Source of the DNA: Auricularia sp. M13
Lineage: Eukaryota; Basidiomycota; Agaricomycetes; Auriculariales; Auriculariaceae
Reading direction: 5' to 3'
Assembly: GCA_037042915.1 (NCBI GenBank)
Contig: CM073197.1
Span: forward strand, 3,224,001-3,288,000
DNA length: 64,000 nt
Positions 56,801 through 64,000 of this stretch are shown here, in pieces. A program made the translations under genes and the position numbers. The notes under the pieces were generated by a model. The model was given only the letters and a program-made list of their open reading frames with translations. It searched no databases and was not told the origin of the DNA. Within the stretch, counting starts at the first letter, position 1, and each line of letters begins with the position of its first letter.

Positions 56801-57846
56801 AACCATGTGTTCCTTCATGTTGAAGGGTCCCCTAGGAGGTGTAAGGATTTATATCCGACGACATATTCAGATGCGTACGGGTTCAAGGTAAAGCTACGGC
56901 CGGCAACGTTGAATACCTTGGTTGGGAGGACGCGCTCGAGGAACTTGCCCGCTGGGTAGGCCAGCAACTGCGCGACATTGGCTCCGACGTCTGTATGATC
57001 CAGCTTAGTATTATACGATACATACGACACGAACGTACAGATCGAGGGGTAGCGGATGTCGAAGAACTGCACACGATATGAGCAAGGACTACAGTACGTG
57101 GCCTGCAATCCTGACCTGATTGATGAAGGACCTGCGATATCGTGAGCAGCTGCGTGATGATGATGGCGGGTTGAACGTACGCTGCTGCGACGAAAACCAG
57201 GCCGATCACCCAAGCGCTGTGCAGATGAGGTGGTCAGTCAGCGCGCCTCCCAGAGAATGGTGCGCATACCGGAATGTGCTCGCAGGAATGCTCGGGTCGT
57301 CATGGTTATTAACGACGGCACGGACTACCAGACTGTGAGTCCCAGGAGAAGGGTTGGTACTGCCTCAGCGAACCTTCAGGATACGGGCTGTTGTAAATGA
57401 TCAAGGCGGCTTCGATCTTCATCTCTTGGTAAAGTCGCTCATACAGCGCCGGGTCCTTCTCTTTCAAGTCCTTGTCTTCGAGGAAGCGCTGGGCCAGGGC
57501 GAGAACCTTTGACGGGAAGTTCGGATCGTATACGTGCTGAGGCATGGTAAGCCACCGTAGGCTCATCTGACGGGGTCGTCCTCACGTTATTCACGACGTC
57601 GTGAGCAGCCTTGAGCACATCTTCCTCGGTCAAGTTCGCAGACTGAGTAATGGCCTCCTCAATATCAGCACCGACGGCCTGGATCTCAGCCTCGAGCTCA
57701 GCCTGGCGGGCGCGCTTTCAGTTATCGGGCTACGATGGCCGGGAACGGCAACACAAACATACAACGTCGGGGATAACGTGCTTCTCATCGCGGAACGAGT
57801 CCTTCTCGGGCGACGGCGTACGCTTCTCGTCTGTCGCGGAGGCCAT
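53879..57846 (-). CDS. OPT-family oligopeptide transporter, copy B
   Basis: Paralogue of copy A with the same direction and near-identical architecture. ATG 57846 opens MASATDEKRTPSPEKDSFRD and the stop is at 53879 after GVGEFE. The N-terminal SNARE-like cytosolic helices are missing from the family core as in other OPTs; instead it has DNLxEEDVLKAAHDVVNNVR. Core motifs match copy A: PAGKFLERVLPT, NPGPFNMKEHM (near 56830-56790), FIGYGLAGLTRRFLVYPSHA and SNLATIALNRAFHSGRNDVA. Introns fall at equivalent sites in both copies, so duplication was through DNA, not a retrocopy. A TATAAAG at 57918-57924 lies about 75 bases upstream. Divergence is moderate in coding sequence and complete in introns and spacer, which suggests an old event and probably different substrate or expression range. 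Confidence 0.9.
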
Positions 57847-60062
57847 TGCGGCGGCGAGTGAAGGAGAACGGCGAGGAAAAGTGGGGCGCAAGAATCACGG
57901 AGAGATGGTGCAAGGGCTTTATACAGGCGCAGCGCGAAAGGTGATCGTATAGTCAGCACCGCCATGACATTCAATAGCATGTTCCGAGCTGATAAGCCCG
58001 ATGTAACGCTCGAGAACATCCACATGGAGCGCTCCAACCCAGAAGACCCGTACCACCCCCGCAGCCGCTCGATATCGAGAGAGCGTCGGTCGCTTCCTCT
58101 CATCCTCTGAGGAACAAGTACAGTGGGCTCTAAAAGCCATTATGAATGGGAGTACGAACGCGCGACCGCGAAGCACATGGCTCAACGCACAGCGCACAGG
58201 GAAAAAGGCCGCGAATCCGTTTGCGCCGGCGATCTGCAAGCGCAGCAGGTTCATCCGGCCGTCAAATCGCTCCTGGCAGATTCCCCGACGGGTTCTCTCG
58301 TGCCCAGAAATGAGCTCTCGGAAGCGCTGACCACGCCGCAAATGGTGCCCCAGGCTTGATTTAAGATCCCACAACCCAGAGCGAGCTGCTGAAGAAACGC
58401 TGCGGATGGCAAACCGTGCCAAGACCATGTATCCAGTCACCTTCGCTCCAACTATCATGGGCTGATGCGACCCGGGCCGGCTACAAAGTTCCATGGGAAT
58501 GCGAGAGTACAGCGTCGCAGCGGACCATACAGTACGAGGTCACGGGCCGATGCACCAAGGATAGAGAGGGGCTCTGTGTGCGTTGGCAGCGCGATAACGA
58601 GGTGTCGTGAGCTTCTATCATCAACGTAACACGCAGAGCACGGGGTGTCCGGTCAGGGCGAAGGCAGATAACGCCGTAAAAAGCCCAAGCCCATATGGCG
58701 ATTTGCAACGGCAGCCTCTGAGCAAGGAGCACGCCGCCAGCACGCCAGATCCAGAAACCAGGAAACATCAGAAGGTTGCTGACATAATCAGCAGCGGCGT
58801 GTGAGCGTGATGACCGCAAATTGCGCAGCAGGAGATGTGGTCGGGACAGTCCGCGGAGCGCAGCAAGCTGGCCGAAAGCGGGCGGTGACAGAATCTGTGG
58901 ATCAGGCGCAAACGGGACGGGTCAGAGAACGCGCGATGTGAACTGATCAGTGCAAGCAAGTAGGGCTCAGTCACCCTCCAGAAGCAGTTAGGCCATGAGC
59001 AACGAAAGGCGCTATGACAGGCGAGCGGACATCTGTGCCGACCAGGTGCAGTCGACCGTTGGGGCCGAGCGAACTCCACGCAAAGGCTGAATGTGCTTCA
59101 CCTAAAGGACAGCCTTGGCACGATAAAGTAGGAAAATACCAAGAGCGTAGTCGGAGGGCGAGATCAGCGATGACGACCGTAAAAGGAGTTGGCGGGAGTG
59201 CGGTGTAGGCGACGAGGGCATGGACGAAGGAGCGATTCATACGCTGGTTGAAAGGTGCTGCTTGCGGTTGCTACATCAAAGAGAAAGCCAAGCGAGTCGC
59301 CGCTCACCAGGACCAGTGCAAGCCCAGCGTTGGCGGGCGGCCAGGTGGCATAGCCAAAGAGCAGCGAGTAGCGGGCCCTGTCGCGCTGCCGAGCGGTGCA
59401 GCAAGATGTCGCGCAGGCGGCAGACGGCGTCCCAGAGGGCCTTATCTTGCCAACGAGGTGGGGGGAAGAGAACAAGCGGTTGGGGATTGCTCGGCAAATG
59501 GCGGTTTTCTCAAAATCGTCAAGCTTCGTGTTTGCGGATTGCTCGATCGGAGGCAGGCACTCGGGATTGCTCGGGTCTTGGGAATTTATTTCGAACATAA
59601 GTATGGGCATAACTTGGTCGTACATGCTCCATATATCCTAGCACTTCAGCTGGTCATCTGGATATGGAGCCTTTTTCGCTACGTCAGGCGTTATTTTGCT
59701 GTGAGCGGTTGACGCGATCACGAACAGTCATCATCCCAAATTTGAATCGGAGGCGCTTGCACTGGCAGTGGTGCACCTAGGACTCACCTGATCCGGCCTA
59801 TCCGAATAGGTCGTGATGGTACGGACGCGTCGCTATACGAATAGGGGATTTGCGTCAGCCCGACGCTCAGCTGGATTTTGCTGCGCATCGCCGCGCTCGT
59901 GCCGGGCCATGTGAATTGAGCAGGATGCGGCTGAGATTGCTAAGTCCGCGCTGCTTGCAGCGGCCTGAAGCTACTTGACGTACACGCGTCGCAAGACCCT
60001 GAGCGCACGCGCAGCCTGGTGCAGGGCCTTGCTACAACACTTTTCAACACTCTCATTCAGGC
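57847..60062. other. Long interval before the KDZ transposase
   Basis: About 2.2 kb with no recognised gene. It contains the copy B promoter and should contain the 5' terminus of the KDZ element, which I could not delimit. A short hairpin CCTAT-CCGA-ATAGG lies near 59800. Confidence 0.4.
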
Positions 60063-63000
60063 ATGTCGAAAGCACGACATGCAGTGCGCCGACCGCGGGT
60101 TAGAATGTCTGTGAGCGGCGTAGACGGGCAGGGCCATATTGTGACCGAGAAGCGCGTCGTCGGCCCGCGCACTGAAGAACAACTCCGTGAGCAAGGGGAT
60201 AGAAATCGTGCCGTTTATGATAGAGGTAGATATCGAGCTGCGTTTTCTCTGCAGTCACAGATACTCAAGCTGCTGCAGCGGTACAGAGTGCTGGTTTGCA
60301 GTTGCAGGCCTTGTCCGATGACGCTCCCGACGATCCCTGGTCTCCTGGACGTGACATTGACGCTGACCCGATGGACGTCGATGCTCCCTTGGCTCCCGTC
60401 CAGCAAATACAGCCTGTGCTCGACGCTTTCATGCGATTGAAGCGTCCGTACGTGATACAGTCCTTCATGCATGCGTTGGGCACTCAAATATGCTCAGCCG
60501 CGCGTCTCGGACCTCTGCAGCGCGTTCTTGGACCATGAGATATGTGTCCTTGCGTGCAAATTGGTCCGAACAACGCGACGCGCTGGTCACCGCCTATCTC
60601 GAACTCCTCCATTCCCAGCCTGCTTCAGGAGCTCCACCGCCTGCTGTTTACCCGGACTTCATTTACAGGCTTGAATATGGTCAAAGGCGGGATCCTGGGC
60701 GCGTTGTTCTCATCGATATCTCTGGTGAGTTTGTTCGCCCGACGCGTCGGTCTTCCACTGACTCCAGGCAGGCATTTACTCCATCCCGGTCGAAGCGCTT
60801 GGCATGGGCTATCGCAACGTTGCTCTGGTGCACAGGGGCTATCTAGGCGCCGCACCGATGCAGCCTGGCATCGCGTTTTCGCTGCGATTGCTCATGCAGT
60901 ACTTGCGTTTGAAAACACGCGGGCGAACAGCAAAGCAGAACTATATACGTGCGCTCTGCGACTTACACAACGTAGGCTATGGTACCCGGTCTCTGAATTG
61001 TACTCATTCTGTTTTCAGGTCCCGTATCTTCGCTCTCTGACCAGGCCATTCTCGGACGCGATGGACGCCTTGACCATGGTCCTGCGGGACATCGACAGCC
61101 GTGTCGCGGGGGCGCTGGGCAGGACGGGTGATTGGCGCATGCGAAACGCGTGCCCAGCATGCAGTTACAAGGTCATACGTTTTCTCATGCTGGTCGCGTC
61201 CGGTTTCTGACGCACTGGTTCAGTGCGAGGCAGAGCCGCCGTTGCGCTTCGCGCGACAGTACACAATGGACGGGAATAACTCCCTGAAACGTTTTACGTC
61301 AGGCTGGACGCCCTTCCTCGATTTCTATCCGTCCCAGTACATCTTGACTCGTGAGACAGTCAATGAATGCGACAGCGAGGTTGCGCGCCGCGCCCCACCT
61401 TCGACGAGCGGCCCTGCGATCGACAGGAGCTCCACGGGCATCGAGCAGAGCGAATGCAAGGACAGGTGGAAGAATATGCGATCTGACTCGCAGAAGAAGG
61501 CTTCCTGGGACGCACTGGAGGAAACGGGCATCTTCGTGTGCGTATGCCGTCATGGATTCGTCTTCGCCGCTGCCGACATGGTGCAGAGCGGCGAACTGTA
61601 CGTTCTCCTCTCATATTCTTATGACTTACTGACGCGTCTGCTCAGCGCCAAGTATGCTCTCTCGATCGACAAGAAGCTCATCGAGCTATTCCAGGATGAG
61701 GGCGTCGTGCAGCTTGGATACGATGTCAATTGCGGCCACTCTATTACTGCCTCGCGATCCACCTTCGGCACTGAGTACAAGCGCCATATCTTCCCAGTAA
61801 ACGGACGCTTACATGGCCATGCGCACAACCGCCTGTGCCAACTCAAGAACCACCCCGACCTCATTGAGGGCTCTGGCCGCGAACCGTTCGAAGGCTGCGA
61901 GCAGCTGTTCTCCGTTACCAACCTCATCGCGTCGCTTGTCCGACACGCGACGCGTTGGCATCGACATGAAGACATTGACCGCGCACTGGCTGCCTGGGAT
62001 CAAGAGAAGTATGCTGGCATTGGTGCGGAACTCTCGCAGTGTTATGCTTTCTGTGTTGCTGACCAGTGTTGCTCTAGGAGGTCTTTTACTCAGCAAATAT
62101 AACGACGCGTCTGCTAAGCTTGTCGAGCACAAAGAAGACGTTCGAGAGGCGGCCGAGCATTGGCGCTTCACCGACGACACGTTCAAGGAGTTTCTGCGCG
62201 CAGAGCGCGCGTTTCTGGAGAGCAAATCGGACGAATCCCCAGCAACGACTCTGGAACAACTTGAGGACGAGTATGTGCGTGTATTGGATCTACTTTGGGC
62301 TGCGCAGTACGTCTTTCAGTGTCGCAGCGGTCCCCTGGCCCTGCTAACCGCTTGCAGAGTGAAGAAGGATAAATTGCCGCGCCCCTCCGCTGCAGTGCAG
62401 GATGCGCTGACCCAAGGACGCGTCCGGGCGCCCCGAAACTCGACCAAGGCCGACAAAGACTGGCTCTCTGCCCATCGCGATGCGCTTCGCTGGGCACCGC
62501 TGGCAACAGACCTCGAGGATAAGCTGCAACTTGCAGCGTCGTGGACGCCGACGTGTCCGGAATATCGCGCAGCTGTAAACGCCAGAGCTCAGCGTACGTG
62601 TAATTCTGCTTTGCACGATCTCGAGGTTGCTGTCGTGGCACGGATACACGAAATGGAGAAGATGAATGTGCGAAACACAGGTGCGTGCGACATTGTGGGG
62701 GATAGAACTATTTCTCACGTATTCTATCTGTGTGCTAAGGCTACAATCTCCGGCAGTTGATATCTAAGGAGCTCTCGCGGCGCAGCGGCGCCATCCTGAA
62801 GCTTCTGGATACTTACAACACTGCTGCCCGAGCTTGCGATCCCCCCCGTACGACACTCCGATCAGATGAATTGCTCAACGCGGCATTTCTCGCCGACTTT
62901 GCCCTGCTACGATATGACACGGGCGAGCAGCCATGGGCCCAACGCCGATTCCGAGAGTTGACGCGCGCTTGGGCCGCGACAAAGCGGGCAAACGAGGAGA

Positions 63001-63482
63001 TCCAACGAATTCGGATTGAATGCGTACGCATACGGACATGGATAATCGACGAAGAGCTGTCTCAGGCAAGCACAATCCGTACGCTGTCACTTAGCGCTGA
63101 TACGCTGGAGCAATTACTTGCAAGAGAGCTGGACAGTCGCGCCTACGTCCAATCCCAGATGCACACCAAGATTCTCGAGGATCTGGATAAACTGGACGCG
63201 CTGGACGGTCACAATGGTCCGCGCACACCAGGATGGCGTGCCAACATGCAGCACACGGACGAGCAGCACACGGTTCGGGAGCCTCGCACACGCGTCCGGT
63301 GGACGCGACTTGCCCCATACACGCGGGTAGAGCCAGGCATCAGTGTATCATGCGCAGCACAGATGCGTACTGCGATGCCCAATGATGCAGAGCTTTCAGA
63401 CGACAGTGACCACGAGTTGGACGAGGAGGAACAGCAGGAATTGGATAGTATAATGTTGGTCCTTGATGCTGTTACCTCGTAG
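60063..63482 (+). mobile_element. KDZ-superfamily DNA transposon: transposase gene
   Basis: Multi-exon gene for a Kyakuja-Dileera-Zisupton transposase, a class expanded in mushroom genomes. In order it shows an Arg-rich start (MSKARHAVRRPRVRMS), the segment RANWSEQRDALVTAYLELLH, VVLIDIS, GYRNVALVHRGYLGAAPMQP, NACPACSYK, the first catalytic block YTMDGNNSLKRF, CKDRWKNM, ETGIFVCVCRHGFVFAAADM, YDVNCGHS and EGCEQLFSVTNLIASLVRH. The three acidic catalytic positions are therefore visible (MDGN, YDVNC, EGCEQ). A long helical C-terminal region (LVEHKEDVREAAEHWRFTDD onward) and an acidic tail end at 63482. The last two coding blocks are 61101-62102 and 62757-63482 with overlap frames between. No inactivating change was obvious, so it may be recent, but its terminal repeats and target duplication were not found. 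Confidence 0.88.
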
Positions 63483-64000
63483 TAATTCATTTGTACTCGT
63501 CTCGCACTTTGGTTATATGGCCACGGATCTCTCGAACGCCTTAGTACTTGCTCCATACGATTTCAGTGGTGCCTTCGAGCAGGTGAGCGCAAATGCAAGA
63601 AACCCGACGCGTCCAAGCGCAAGCCAATTCCGCCAAATGCGTCACTGTTCTCAGGCTCTCAGGTCATAGGGAGATTCATTGACTTCATATCTAATGTATC
63701 ATGTGTTAAAATACGAGTTGAAACCCGTATGCAACTGCTGAGCAGTCATGTCTGCTTCACCGGCTTTGCTTAGCACCACACGATGCTAGCTTATCCTGTA
63801 GGTATTCTTTCGGAGCATAAGCAAATAGTGTATTATAGCACATGCCTTTCGTGCAACATGTATACAGGATGTGTTGCTAGGACACTGTTGACCATGTGTT
63901 TCGGGAACCCATGCAAGTACGACATGCGAAGGGGCATCTAGAGCAAGGAGCTGACTGCCATTGCCAGTCTATGGATAGGCACTGTATATATGCATTGGAC
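63483..64000. other. 3' flank of the KDZ transposase to the right edge
   Basis: AT-richer sequence without a gene. It may contain the 3' terminus of the KDZ element. Confidence 0.4.

Noticed and set aside
57919-58494. 191-codon minus-strand frame upstream of OPT copy B
   Set aside because: It overlaps the promoter region of copy B, has no recognisable domain and no codon-use support.

Overview
The window is nuclear DNA of a filamentous basidiomycete, most likely a wood- or litter-decaying agaricomycete. This is inferred from densely spaced genes, many introns of about 45-65 nt with GTRNGY donors and CTRAY branch sites, a secreted GH7 cellobiohydrolase with a CBM1, and a KDZ-type DNA transposon of the kind common in mushroom genomes. 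No rRNA, tRNA, CRISPR or prokaryotic-style operon was seen, and no retroelement was recognised. All exon joins were built by hand from splice signals and reading frame, so borders are predictions.

Layout. 0-0.6 kb: 5' part of a MEMO-family gene running off the left edge (minus). 3.2-5.3 kb: PAS-kinase-like Ser/Thr kinase (+). 6.5-8.3 kb: GH7 cellobiohydrolase (+), followed by a decayed leucine-rich family fragment. 9.4-13.0 kb: a cytochrome P450 and a short-chain dehydrogenase-like gene, both minus. 13.2-15.2 kb: a disordered/coiled-coil protein (+). 16.3-17.6 kb: intronless GT-B glycosyltransferase (+). 17.7-18.8 kb: leucine-rich/F-box-like protein (minus). 19.5-23.1 kb: a PL14-like polysaccharide lyase with a GPI-type tail and a KRE6/SKN1 GH16 protein (both minus). 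24.5-29.1 kb: two SUR7/PalI four-helix membrane proteins flanking a JmjC oxygenase and a mini Zn-cluster protein. 29.4-32.4 kb: MPP6-like exosome cofactor and a CCCH zinc-finger protein (both +), then a 298-bp hAT-type MITE. 33.7-36.3 kb: a small secreted protein and a membrane-anchored Nudix hydrolase (minus). 37.5-38.1 kb: a degenerate minisatellite. 38.6-39.0 kb: a micro-exon gene for a tiny secreted His/Arg-rich peptide (minus). 40.1-44.1 kb: GH31 alpha-glucosidase (minus). 45.3-46.8 kb: Sec9/SNAP-25 t-SNARE (minus). 47.6-57.8 kb: two tandem OPT-family oligopeptide transporters (minus). 60.1-63.5 kb: a KDZ transposase gene (+).

Themes. Several genes concern extracellular carbohydrate and nutrient capture (GH7-CBM1, GH31, PL14-like, two OPT transporters) or wall and surface biology (KRE6/SKN1, two SUR7/PalI proteins, Sec9). 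They are interspersed with housekeeping genes and do not form an obvious co-regulated cluster. The adjacent P450 and SDR could act in one oxidative pathway, but nothing else marks a secondary-metabolite cluster. The most unusual items are the micro-exon peptide gene, the hAT-type MITE with perfect 8-bp target duplications, the stand-alone Cys6 zinc-cluster protein, and the apparently well-preserved KDZ transposase.
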